Positions 25,662 through 35,866 of a stretch of DNA of 38,922 nt are shown piece after piece. Both the position numbers and the translations under genes were made by a program. The stretch covers positions 1 through 38,922 of the forward strand of contig JACMLB010000124.1 of NCBI GenBank assembly GCA_014379805.1, in the 5' to 3' direction. Source of the stretch: Rhodospirillales bacterium. Lineage in GTDB: Bacteria > Pseudomonadota > Alphaproteobacteria > Rhodospirillales > Magnetospirillaceae. Every line of letters starts with the position of its first letter. Position 1 is the stretch's first letter. The notes beneath the pieces were generated by a model. The model saw nothing but the letters and a program-made list of their open reading frames with translations. It was not told the DNA's origin and searched no databases.

Positions 25662-26633
25662 TTAAAGCCGACTGAAGCGCTCGGCCACCTTGTGAGCGAT
25701 CTTGTCCGCGCACAGGCCGTAATGATCCAGAATGTCCTGGTACTCGCCGGTCTTGCCGAATTCGCCGGGCAGGCCCAGGAAAAGCTGCGGCGCGGGCTTG
25801 TTCAGGGTGGCAACCACTTCGGCCACCGCGCTGCCCAATCCGCCGAGGACGGAGTGTTCTTCTACGGTGACAATCAATTTGGCCGTTTTGCACAGCTGCT
25901 CCACCAATGCCGCGTCCATGGGCTTGATGGTGTGCATGTCCACCACACTGGCCGAGATGCCTTGATCGGCCAGGATGCTGGCCGCGTTCAGCGCCTGATA
26001 AACCATGGTGCCGGTGGCGACTAGGGCCACGTCGGTGCCGTCGCGTAGCACCACGCCCTTGCCGATCTGGAAGTCGTAATCGGTCTTGTAGACGGCGGGA
26101 TTGTCCTTGCCGCCGGTCAGGCGGATATAGGTGGGACGGTTGCTGTTGATGGCCGCTTCGACGGCTTTCGCGGTCTCGCCGCAATCGGCGGGCGACAGCA
26201 CGGTCAAGCCGGGGATCGCCCGCATGACGGCCAAATCTTCCACGCAGCAATGGGTATAGCCCAGCGTGCCCAGCACCACGCCGCTGGCCAGCCCCACCAG
26301 GGTCACGCCGTGCTGCATGTAGCCCAGGTTGATGCGGACCTGCTCGCAGCAGCGCATGGTCATGAACGGCGCGAAGGTGGCGGTGACCACCTTGAAGCCC
26401 TCGCTGGCAAGACCGGCGGCGACGCCGACCATGTTCTGTTCGGCGATGCCCATGTCCTGGAACTTGTCGGGGAATGCCTTCTTGAAGCGGTCCAGCCCGG
26501 CCGAGGTCGAGGTATCGGCGGTCAGCACCATCAAATCGTCCACGGTCTTGCCGAGGTCCGCCATGACAAGGCCGAAGGTCGCGCGCGAGCCGATCTTGGA
26601 CCACATGCCGGTGTTGCGTTCGTTGAGCTCCAT
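25662..26633 (-). CDS. Transketolase, C-terminal half (pyrimidine-binding and C domains)
   Basis: A 323-residue protein corresponding to the second half of transketolase. It has the TPP-activating glutamate, Glu65, in MGIAEQNMVGVAAGLA, then a substrate-channel segment with GYTHCCVEDLAVMRAIPG and the C-terminal Rossmann-like domain (VVDMHTIKPMD, VTVEEHSVLGGLGS). It pairs with the N-half gene upstream, 14 bases away, to form a two-subunit enzyme. AGGAAG precedes the ATG. Transketolases move a two-carbon ketol unit between sugars. Split forms often occur in special metabolism and use dedicated acceptors. Confidence 0.92.
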   Translation of the reverse strand: MELNERNTGMWSKIGSRATFGLVMADLGKTVDDLMVLTADTSTSAGLDRFKKAFPDKFQDMGIAEQNMVGVAAGLASEGFKVVTATFAPFMTMRCCEQVRINLGYMQHGVTLVGLASGVVLGTLGYTHCCVEDLAVMRAIPGLTVLSPADCGETAKAVEAAINSNRPTYIRLTGGKDNPAVYKTDYDFQIGKGVVLRDGTDVALVATGTMVYQALNAASILADQGISASVVDMHTIKPMDAALVEQLCKTAKLIVTVEEHSVLGGLGSAVAEVVATLNKPAPQLFLGLPGEFGKTGEYQDILDHYGLCADKIAHKVAERFSRL

Positions 26634-26647
26634 GGGTGCGCTTCCTA

Positions 26648-27484
26648 TCAGGCGTTCAGCTCTTCGAGCGCCAAGTCGTATTGCGACCTGGTCAACACGT
26701 TGTGGTGCCAATCATTGTTGTTTTCGGTGAACGAGAAGCCCTTGCCCTTGGTGGTGCGGGCGATGATGGCGGTGGGCTTGCCCGGCTGCGGCGCCGCATT
26801 CAGCGCGTCAAAAAGCTGGCACACGTCGTGGCCGTCCACCTCGACCGCGTTCCAGCCGAAGCTGGCCCATTTGGCGGCCATGTCGCCGGTCTTCAGAATC
26901 TGATCGTTGGTGCCGGTCTGCTGCAGGCCGTTGCGATCGACGATGACGGTAAGGCGGTCCAGTTCCAGATGGGCCCCCGACAGCGCGCCTTCCCAGACCG
27001 AGCCCTCGTTGCATTCGCCATCGCCCATCAGCACGAAGACGCGGTAGTCCTTGCCGCGCTTGCGCCCCGCGAGGGCGACGCCGATGCCCAAACCCAGGCC
27101 CATGCCCAGGCTGCCGGTGGAGAAATCAATGCCGCGCGCCCGGTTCATGACCGGATGGCCCAACAGGAAGCTGCCGGTCTTCTCAAAGCTCAACAAATCC
27201 TGTTCCGACAACAGCCCGATCTCGGATAGGGCGGTGTAATAGCCCAGAACACCGTGCCCCTTGCTCAGGATGAAGCGGTCGCGGTCTGCCCATTGGGGGT
27301 TGCCCGGCGCGTGCTTCATGATCGCGCCGTACAGCGTCGCGGTGATTTCCATCATGGACAGGCCGCCGCCCAGATGGGAGCTTTTGGCGCCCGCCTCCAA
27401 GGCGATGTCCAGCGCCTTCTTGCGCATGCTTTTCGCCATGCCGGTGATCTTGGCCAATGTGGCGGCGCGGTTATCCATGGTCAT
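26648..27484 (-). CDS. Transketolase, N-terminal half (TPP-binding domain)
   Basis: A 278-residue protein with the thiamine-diphosphate motif GDGECNEGSVWEG starting near residue 154 and its distal Asn in DRNGLQQT. Upstream are SSHLGGGLS and ILSKGHGVLGYYTAL, which contribute phosphate and catalytic histidines in full-length transketolases. Its ATG shares one base with the stop of the preceding SDR gene (TAATG), and an in-frame ATG two codons on is possible. Together with the next gene it should form an active two-subunit transketolase. Confidence 0.92.
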   Translation of the reverse strand: MTMDNRAATLAKITGMAKSMRKKALDIALEAGAKSSHLGGGLSMMEITATLYGAIMKHAPGNPQWADRDRFILSKGHGVLGYYTALSEIGLLSEQDLLSFEKTGSFLLGHPVMNRARGIDFSTGSLGMGLGLGIGVALAGRKRGKDYRVFVLMGDGECNEGSVWEGALSGAHLELDRLTVIVDRNGLQQTGTNDQILKTGDMAAKWASFGWNAVEVDGHDVCQLFDALNAAPQPGKPTAIIARTTKGKGFSFTENNNDWHHNVLTRSQYDLALEELNA

Positions 27485-28227
27485 TACATCCCACCATCGA
27501 CGCGAAGCACCTGTCCGGTCACATAGGACGACAAATCCGATGCCAGGAACAGGACGGCGCCCGCAATTTCCTCGGGTTTGCCGACGCGGCGCATGGCGGT
27601 CCGCTCGACCGTGCTGGTCAGGGCGTCCGCCGACGTGCTGCCGGTCATCATGTCGGTCTGGGTCAGGCCGGGGGCGATGGCGTTGACGCGCACATTGGCC
27701 GGGCCAAGTTCGCGCGACATGACCTTGCTGGCGGTAATCAGGGCGGATTTGGCGGCGGCGTAAGCGGCGCGTCCCTCATTGCCCTCGATGGCCGCGCTGG
27801 ACGAAATGTTGATGATGCTGCCCTTGCGCTGACGCACCATGGTCCGCGCGATGTACTGGGTGAAGATCATTTGCGAGAAGAAGTTCACCTCGAACATCTC
27901 GCGCATTTTGGCTTCGGTCAGCATCATGAAGGGCGAGGTGTGGATGGCGCCCGCATTGTTGACCAGAATGTCGATGGGCTTCTTCGCCCCGGTGATGGCC
28001 TTGACGCCTTCCTTGACCGCGGCGGAATCGGCAAGGTCGAAGAAGACCGGCTCGATGGCGCTGCCGGTGGCGCGCTTGAGGTCTTCGATGAAGGCCAGGA
28101 AGTCGTCGCTGGGCTGGCGTGCGCAGGCCCAAATGTCGGCGCCGTTATGGGCCAGGGTCTCCAGGACCGCCTTGCCGATGCCTCGGTTGCAGCCGGTGAC
28201 AATTGCGGTTCGGGATTTAAGCAGCAT
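27484..28227 (-). CDS. Short-chain dehydrogenase (third of three)
   Basis: A 247-residue FabG-like SDR. It has VTGCNRGIGKA, LVNNAGAIH, INISSSAA followed by YAAAKSAL (catalytic Tyr and Lys), and the ending SYVTGQVLRVDGGM. It is the first gene of the leftward train and overlaps the transketolase N-half by one base. This suggests it reduces the ketone produced by the transketolase or acts on the ACP-bound chain. AGAGG precedes the ATG. It is not closely alike to the other two SDRs beyond the family motifs. Confidence 0.88.
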   Translation of the reverse strand: MLLKSRTAIVTGCNRGIGKAVLETLAHNGADIWACARQPSDDFLAFIEDLKRATGSAIEPVFFDLADSAAVKEGVKAITGAKKPIDILVNNAGAIHTSPFMMLTEAKMREMFEVNFFSQMIFTQYIARTMVRQRKGSIINISSSAAIEGNEGRAAYAAAKSALITASKVMSRELGPANVRVNAIAPGLTQTDMMTGSTSADALTSTVERTAMRRVGKPEEIAGAVLFLASDLSSYVTGQVLRVDGGM

Positions 28228-28432
28228 TGCGCCTCTGAGGTGAAAGTGCGGGGGCCGCGCGAAGCGTTTGCTCGCGGCGGCGCCAGCCGCGGGGCTGTGC
28301 CGACAGTTCTGTCAATATCCAGCCTGCGAAGTTAACAAAGTCTTTAGTTGTCTGGGATCAAATGACCGGGATCGGGACGGACGGCCATTTTGTTCGCCGG
28401 TCCTGGGTGTGGTCCAATGCAGGTGGGTTTCC
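28228..28432. promoter_or_regulatory. Divergent control region with a CtrA-like motif
   Basis: About 205 bases lie between the leftward SDR/transketolase train and the rightward ACP/radical SAM pair, so promoters for both should be here. TTAA at 28332-28335 and TTTA at 28343-28346 are separated by exactly seven bases, one mismatch from the CtrA consensus TTAA-N7-TTAA. A shared regulator for both directions is plausible, but the motif is short. No gene is supported in the gap. Confidence 0.35.
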
Positions 28433-28672
28433 ATGAGCAATAAAGAAAAATATGATGCTGCTTTTATTGAGAGCTTTTCCCTTGAAGCAGGAACGCTGAG
28501 CCCCGATTTGGCATATAACGGCGTCCCCGAATGGGATTCCATCGGCCATATGGGTTTGATCGCGGCGCTGGAAGATGCCTTCGCGATCTCCATGGAAACC
28601 GACGATATCGTGGAATTCAGTTCTTATGCGAAGGGCATGGAAATCCTAAAAAAATACGCCATCGAAATCTGA
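28433..28672 (+). CDS. Stand-alone acyl carrier protein (third of three)
   Basis: A 79-residue carrier protein with Ser36 in VPEWDSIGHM as the phosphopantetheine site. The segment is almost the same as in the ACP at 8220-8462 (PEWDSVGHM), so these two probably serve related enzymes. The C-terminal half reads FSSYAKGMEILKKYAIEI. AGGTGGG lies before the ATG. A radical SAM gene follows 36 bases later on the same strand, which pairs a carrier-bound substrate with radical chemistry. Confidence 0.88.
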   Translation: MSNKEKYDAAFIESFSLEAGTLSPDLAYNGVPEWDSIGHMGLIAALEDAFAISMETDDIVEFSSYAKGMEILKKYAIEI

Positions 28673-28708
28673 GCGCCCGCCGTTATTTAGTGTTTCTGGA
28701 GCAGCCCC

Positions 28709-29758
28709 ATGCCCATCCTCGCCAAGCCTCGCGTCGTCGAGAAGTTCAAGAGTTTTCTTGATTACGTTCGCAAGAACGACGGGAAAATTGGCACGAAGCA
28801 GCGTGGGCTTGATATGAACCTGAACAATGCGTGCAACCTGCGTTGCAAGCATTGCTTCACGAATTCTCCTGCCGGCGACCACGTCAAGGAGCTGTTGCCC
28901 ATCGAAAAGATCGCCGACATCGCCAATCAGGCGGACGAGTTGGGCATCTTTGAATGGGACTTGCAGGGCGGCGAATTGATGCTGCGCCCGGAAATGCTGT
29001 TCGAGGTGCTGGAGGCCATCGGGACCCAACGCTTCTACGTATACTTGACCACCAACGGCACCAATATGGACGCGGCCATGGCCGAGCATCTGGCGGCGGC
29101 AGGCGTCAACCGCGTGTCCGTCAGCATCGACAGCATGGAAGAGGCGGTGCACGATTCCTTCCGTGGCAAGGAAGGTTCATGGAAACAGGCAATCGCGGCC
29201 CTTGAGCATGTCAAGGAAGCCGGCATGTCGCCGTATCTCAACATCACGGTGGGCCATTACAATGCCTTCTCGGAAGACATCGAGAAGCTGTTCGAATACT
29301 CGAAGCTCAAGGGCTACACCACCCTGGTCAATGTGGCGACCCCTGCCGGCATGTGGCAGAAAATGTCCGAGATCATGGTGGACGAGGCGGACAAGGCCCA
29401 CCTGATCGAGCTGCGCAAGAAGTACAAGAACGTGTTGCGCAACATCTGGAATCCCTTCAATCGCAATGATGAGGCGATCCTGGGCTGCAACACGGTGAAC
29501 CGCCTTTACATCACGCCCCTGGGCGACGTGCTGGCGTGTCCCTATGTGCACATCAAGTTGGGCAACGTGTTCGAGCAATCCCTCAAGGAAATTGCCGATT
29601 TCGGTTTCAGCATCAAATATTTCGGCGAGCACAGCGCCCTGTGTCTGGCGGGCGAGGACAAGGAATTCGTCGGCAAGTATCTGCAGCGCGAAGGCACGTC
29701 CATCTTCAAGCCCATGGACGCGCGCGAGATCTTTACGAAGGACGATTTCCGGTCGTGA
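28709..29758 (+). CDS. Radical SAM protein with SPASM-like C-terminus
   Basis: A 349-residue protein. The SAM-cluster ligands are Cys42, Cys46 and Cys49 in NACNLRCKHCF, followed by a DLQGGELMLRPE segment (GGE motif) and LTTNGTNM. Near residue 250 begins a cysteine-bearing region, GCNTVNRLYITPLGDVLACPYV, with a further Cys in ALCLAGED. It resembles a SPASM or twitch domain that holds an auxiliary iron-sulfur cluster. Such enzymes do peptide, sugar or alcohol oxidation chemistry. GGAG precedes the ATG. Its pairing with an ACP suggests action on a carrier-bound or glycan substrate; the reaction is unknown. Confidence 0.87.
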   Translation: MPILAKPRVVEKFKSFLDYVRKNDGKIGTKQRGLDMNLNNACNLRCKHCFTNSPAGDHVKELLPIEKIADIANQADELGIFEWDLQGGELMLRPEMLFEVLEAIGTQRFYVYLTTNGTNMDAAMAEHLAAAGVNRVSVSIDSMEEAVHDSFRGKEGSWKQAIAALEHVKEAGMSPYLNITVGHYNAFSEDIEKLFEYSKLKGYTTLVNVATPAGMWQKMSEIMVDEADKAHLIELRKKYKNVLRNIWNPFNRNDEAILGCNTVNRLYITPLGDVLACPYVHIKLGNVFEQSLKEIADFGFSIKYFGEHSALCLAGEDKEFVGKYLQREGTSIFKPMDAREIFTKDDFRS

Positions 29759-29804
29759 TGGTGGGGTTGCTGGGTTTACGGAAAGCCGGCAACAACTCCC
29801 TCAC

Positions 29805-29916
29805 TTGTCATCCCGAACGAATGTGAGGGATCCCCGCTTGGCACGGCGGTTGGGGAGTTCGCATTTGCCGATGCCGTGCCAGGATGAGATTCCTCGCATA
29901 CGCTCGGAATGACAAA
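29805..29916. repeat. Long imperfect inverted repeat, REP-like
   Basis: An outer arm (29805-29831) matches the reverse complement of 29889-29915 with several mismatches. An inner perfect 9-bp stem pairs 29839-29847 with 29873-29881. Together they can fold into one long hairpin. Sequence of this type (CATTCCGAGCG- and TCATCCCGAACG-like ends) is scattered between genes in many proteobacteria, as I recall. It lies between the radical SAM gene and the end of pseC, where converging transcripts meet. It may serve as a bidirectional transcript end, though no T-run is present. Confidence 0.6.
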
Positions 29917-29948
29917 TTGTCGGGGGATCGGACTGAACGCCGGCCCCG

Positions 29949-32370
<2,422 letters not shown>

Positions 32371-33435
32371 ATGGTCTCTTCAGCAGGCTGGTTCAGCTCC
32401 AAAACCCATTTCAACCTATTCCAGAGCAACATCGAGCGCAGTCAGCTTTTGGCTAAGTATGCTGCATCTAAGCGCATGGACGCTGAGATGCAGAAGCTTA
32501 ACGAAAAGTATGACGGTAAAGCCGCCGCCAGTTTGGAGGCGGAAGCCAATAGGCTTGCCGATTCCAAAAACGTAGTGGATGGCTATCACTCGCGCGTTGA
32601 AGCCGCGTTGAAGAAGTTCAACGATGTCCGCATTTCGCTGCTGAGCGCCAAAGCCGCCATTACCAGTGGAAGCGCCACCGCGTTCGATCTGGCCATCAAC
32701 ACCAACAATGACTGGCTGTCGACCAAAGCCGTTCGCAGCGACAGTTTGATTGCCAGCACCGGTAACGGCTTTGGCACATGGGCCGAAAAAACCGAACTGT
32801 TGAGCGGTGCCGGCATGGATGTGTCCGTGACCGACCATTATGTGGGCAATGGTTATGCCATCGTTGTCGATGGCACCACTCCCCCCCAGGTGTTGCGTCC
32901 GAACAAGGAAGGCAACGCTCTTGAGGGCGGGTCCAACGGCAAAGTTGCCATGAACAGCTGGACCATGGTCTCGCAAAGTGGCGATCAAGTGACCGTCAAT
33001 GATGGCACCACCACCTATACCGGAACCTTGAAGCGGGGCGGCCTGGATGTGCTGAATGCTTGGGCTTATGACGGTCTTTCGACGCCTGAGGGGAAAGCCA
33101 AGGCGACGGCGGATATCAATGCCGCCATGAAGGAACTCGACAAAATCGACCTGGAGTACCGGAGTAACGAGACCGGCCTGTCCGCCATCGTCAAAGGCAT
33201 GAACGGTAAGATCCAGGGTCTGACGGATGAGTACAACAATATTGCCACCGAAGAACTGGATGCTAAGCAAGCGGAACGCCGGGCGATCAAGCAGAAGTTC
33301 GAGATTTCCACCAATGCTCTTGCTTTGACCACCGGTCGGACAACGAATTTCATCTATGAGATGTTCAATCACCAGACGGCAACGGCTGAGAAAAAGACCC
33401 TGACGGGCATCTTGATGGACATGTATAGCAGCTGA
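32371..33435 (+). CDS. Unknown protein, helix-rich ends and beta-rich centre
   Basis: I do not recognise this 354-residue protein. Residues 1-110 and 240-354 look helical and coiled-coil-like, rich in Ala, Lys and Glu. The centre (about 120-230) is rich in Gly, Thr, Val and Asn and looks like beta structure. There is no signal peptide, membrane segment or cysteine. This layout is shared by flagellins and flagellar hook-associated proteins, whose paired terminal helices pack together, and the neighbours are flagellar. Export through the flagellar apparatus is therefore a reasonable guess, without motif support. GGAAGGAAGG precedes the ATG. It is a single-gene unit ended by an intrinsic terminator. 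Confidence 0.7.
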   Translation: MVSSAGWFSSKTHFNLFQSNIERSQLLAKYAASKRMDAEMQKLNEKYDGKAAASLEAEANRLADSKNVVDGYHSRVEAALKKFNDVRISLLSAKAAITSGSATAFDLAINTNNDWLSTKAVRSDSLIASTGNGFGTWAEKTELLSGAGMDVSVTDHYVGNGYAIVVDGTTPPQVLRPNKEGNALEGGSNGKVAMNSWTMVSQSGDQVTVNDGTTTYTGTLKRGGLDVLNAWAYDGLSTPEGKAKATADINAAMKELDKIDLEYRSNETGLSAIVKGMNGKIQGLTDEYNNIATEELDAKQAERRAIKQKFEISTNALALTTGRTTNFIYEMFNHQTATAEKKTLTGILMDMYSS

Positions 33436-33466
33436 TCGAGCGCACGCTCTTTCCGGGCTTAAAATA

Positions 33467-33498
33467 AAACCCGTCCGAGGCATCTCGGGCGGGTTTTT
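33467..33498. terminator. Intrinsic terminator, possibly bidirectional
   Basis: A 13-bp stem (33467-33479 with 33484-33496, one G-T wobble) with a four-base loop runs into five Ts at 33494-33498. On the opposite strand the stem is followed by a run rich in T (from AAAATAAAA). It can therefore end both the rightward unknown gene and the leftward protease gene, which converge here. Confidence 0.9.
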
Positions 33499-33519
33499 GA
33501 GTCCAGGGGAGGTTCTCCC

Positions 33520-35697
33520 TCAAGCAATGATGATGTCCGAACCGTGCAGGTGGGCGCCCGGCTGCAGGGTGGCGATGACGGTATAACCGGCGCCTTTGCC
33601 GTTGGGGTCGTAATACACGGTGCCGGTGGAATCCTGCACCAGGCTTGCCTTGCCGGCCATGAAGTCGCTTGCGCCGCTATTGGTGCCGTTGAAGGTGGTG
33701 GCGATCTCGGTGAAGGTGATGCCGTCCTTGGCGGCCCCTGCCGCCAGTTTGAAGACGGCGTCGTCGAACCACAGTTTGTCGGTGCCCATGGTGAAGTCGG
33801 TGATGGTGTCGGCTTTGATGGTGCCCTTGGTGACATTGCTGCCGATCCAGGCGCCGTCGCTGGTGGACACATAGCGGAACTGGTCGGCGCCGCTGCCGCC
33901 GGTCAGCACATCTTGGCCCGAACCGCCTACCAGCACATCGTTGCCGCCCTTGCCGTTCATGGTGTCATTGCCGGCCAGCCCCGACAGCACGTTGCCGATG
34001 TCGTTGCCGGTGATCTGGTTGTGCCAGCTTGACCCAGTGCCGACGACGGCGGTGCTGCCGGTCAGGATCAGGTTCTCGCAATAGGCCCCCAGGATGAAGC
34101 CGAAGGCGCTTTGCACGGTGTCCACGCCCTGATTGCCGTACTCCACCACCTTGTCGCCCATGGAATCGACGATGTAGGTGTCGTTGCCCAAGCCCCCCTT
34201 CATGGTCATGTCCCCCCCAGCGCCCGACAGCAGGTCGTTGCCGCTGGTGCCAAGGATTTCGCCGGTGGTGGGTGTGGGCGTCGTGGTCGGCGCGGTGAAA
34301 TCGCCCACCAGATGGATGTCCGAGGCGGCGACGGACCCGGCTGTCAGCGTCGCCATCTTGGTCATCCCCCCGGATGTGGCGCCGTTGCTGTCAAACCACA
34401 GGGCGCCGGCGGAGTCGAAGACGAAGTGCACATTGCCCGCGTTCGCGCCCGTGTAGCCGGTGGACAGCCGGGCGAAATCGCCTGATGCCAGGATGCCGGA
34501 GGTCACGCCGAAAGCGCGGGCGCTGAACTCGAAATGATCGGTGCCGGTGGCAAAGTCGGTAATGGTGTCGCCGCCTTGGGCCGTGGACGCATAGCAAAAC
34601 GCATCGCCGCCGCTGCCGCCGGTCAGACGGTCGGCGCCTGAACCGCCCACCAGCACATTGGCCGCGTCATTGCCGATGATGGTGTCGTTGCCGCTGCCGC
34701 CCACCGCCTTTTCAATGACGACGCCGAAGGCGATGGTGACGTCGTTCTTGGCCGGGGCGCCGTTATAGACGCCGATGCTGGAAAACTGGCCGGCCCGCAA
34801 ATCCAGCACGCAGTTCACGGTCTGGTTGGACCCGTCCATGGTGTCATTGCCGCCGCCATCCCAGATGGTCATGACCGAGGCTTTGGCGTTGGACCATTGG
34901 TACACGGTGTCTCCCGCATTGGTGGCCTTGTTGGCACCGTACAGATACTGCACCGCCGCCATGTCATAAAGCTGCGGGGTATAGGGCTGGGAATTGGGCG
35001 TGCTGGGCGGGTTGTCATAGCTCATGACGCTGTATTGGGCGGTGTTCTCGATGCCCGACATGGTGGTGCCCGAGGTGTCGAAGGTGTGCTTCAGGCCCAA
35101 GGCGTGACCGACCTCATGCAGCATGGCGCGGAAGCCGAAACTGCCATCGGCATAACCCAGCCCCATGGTGCTGCTCATGTAGACGTCGGCATGGGTGGTC
35201 TTCCAGCCCGAGGACGCGCCGCTGGTGCCCTGCCACAGGGTCATGCCCGAGGCGCCGCCCACATCCGCATTGCCGAAGGCGATCTGGCCGCCGCTGGATA
35301 CTTCCTTGAAGGTGATGTTGCAGACCTTGGCCCATTCCGCCAGGGCCTCGCGGGCGCCGGCCTTGTCCGCGTCGCTGAAGGTGCGGAAGCCGCCGTAAAC
35401 GCCGGGGCTGGACGACATGAAGCTGTAGCTGACGGTGATGGCGGTGCCATGGGCGTAATCGGCGTTCCAGCGCCAATCCTGCGGGTACAGCACGGCGTTG
35501 ACGTAATAGGGCAGGCTGGCTGCGTCGGCATGCTGGACGGGTGCGGCGGTGGGATCAACGATCACCACATTGGCATTGACCGCAAACATGGCGGCGGCGC
35601 AATCGCCGCATTGGCAGCCGTAATAGTGCAGGGTCTCGGGCGCCGGCTCGTCTTTCAGCCACGACTCCGACAGCAGATTGTTTGCGAACACTGGCAC
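33520..35697 (-). CDS. Secreted RTX metalloprotease, M10/serralysin-like
   Basis: A 725-residue protein. The zinc site is complete: His194, Glu195, His198 and His204 in HEVGHALGLKH, with the Met-turn at SVMSYD (Met225). From about 305 on are glycine/aspartate-rich calcium-binding nonapeptides in two clusters: GGSGNDTIIG to LVGGSGADRLTGGSGGD, and GNDTMNGKGGNDVLVGGSG. The C-terminus fits type I secretion. No signal peptide is seen, as expected. An odd feature is the Cys-rich N-terminus (Cys28, Cys30, Cys33), unusual for serralysins. The start is GTG at 35697 with GGAAGGA just before it, both inside a hairpin. No type I exporter gene is in the window. Confidence 0.92.
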   Translation of the reverse strand: MPVFANNLLSESWLKDEPAPETLHYYGCQCGDCAAAMFAVNANVVIVDPTAAPVQHADAASLPYYVNAVLYPQDWRWNADYAHGTAITVSYSFMSSSPGVYGGFRTFSDADKAGAREALAEWAKVCNITFKEVSSGGQIAFGNADVGGASGMTLWQGTSGASSGWKTTHADVYMSSTMGLGYADGSFGFRAMLHEVGHALGLKHTFDTSGTTMSGIENTAQYSVMSYDNPPSTPNSQPYTPQLYDMAAVQYLYGANKATNAGDTVYQWSNAKASVMTIWDGGGNDTMDGSNQTVNCVLDLRAGQFSSIGVYNGAPAKNDVTIAFGVVIEKAVGGSGNDTIIGNDAANVLVGGSGADRLTGGSGGDAFCYASTAQGGDTITDFATGTDHFEFSARAFGVTSGILASGDFARLSTGYTGANAGNVHFVFDSAGALWFDSNGATSGGMTKMATLTAGSVAASDIHLVGDFTAPTTTPTPTTGEILGTSGNDLLSGAGGDMTMKGGLGNDTYIVDSMGDKVVEYGNQGVDTVQSAFGFILGAYCENLILTGSTAVVGTGSSWHNQITGNDIGNVLSGLAGNDTMNGKGGNDVLVGGSGQDVLTGGSGADQFRYVSTSDGAWIGSNVTKGTIKADTITDFTMGTDKLWFDDAVFKLAAGAAKDGITFTEIATTFNGTNSGASDFMAGKASLVQDSTGTVYYDPNGKGAGYTVIATLQPGAHLHGSDIIIA

Positions 35698-35746
35698 GAT
35701 AGGTCCTTCCGGGTGGTTGGATTGCTCGGATGGAAGGACCCTATCG
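35697..35746 (-). promoter_or_regulatory. Hairpin covering the protease ribosome binding site and start codon
   Basis: In the leftward mRNA, a 5' arm (35746-35732) pairs with a 3' arm (35710-35697) over 14 base pairs with a single bulged G, around a 21-base loop. The 3' arm contains the whole GGAAGGA ribosome binding site, and its last base is the first base of the GTG start codon. Such pairing would block initiation unless opened by temperature, a protein or a small RNA. It could instead be a symmetric operator in DNA. Confidence 0.6.
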
Positions 35747-35866
35747 AATGGGTATCTAAGTGCCGCTTAAGGTGATCTGGGCAAGAATGAGGCATTGTTG
35801 AGACCTTGCGTTCAGGTCCCGCGCGGGCGTATGTCCTTGCCCATGGATCGACCCGGGAGAGGACCC

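Noticed and set aside
25402-26604. 400-codon frame on the same strand as the transketolase C-half
   Set aside because: It is an out-of-frame reading of the transketolase gene and is Arg/Gly/His-rich without motifs.
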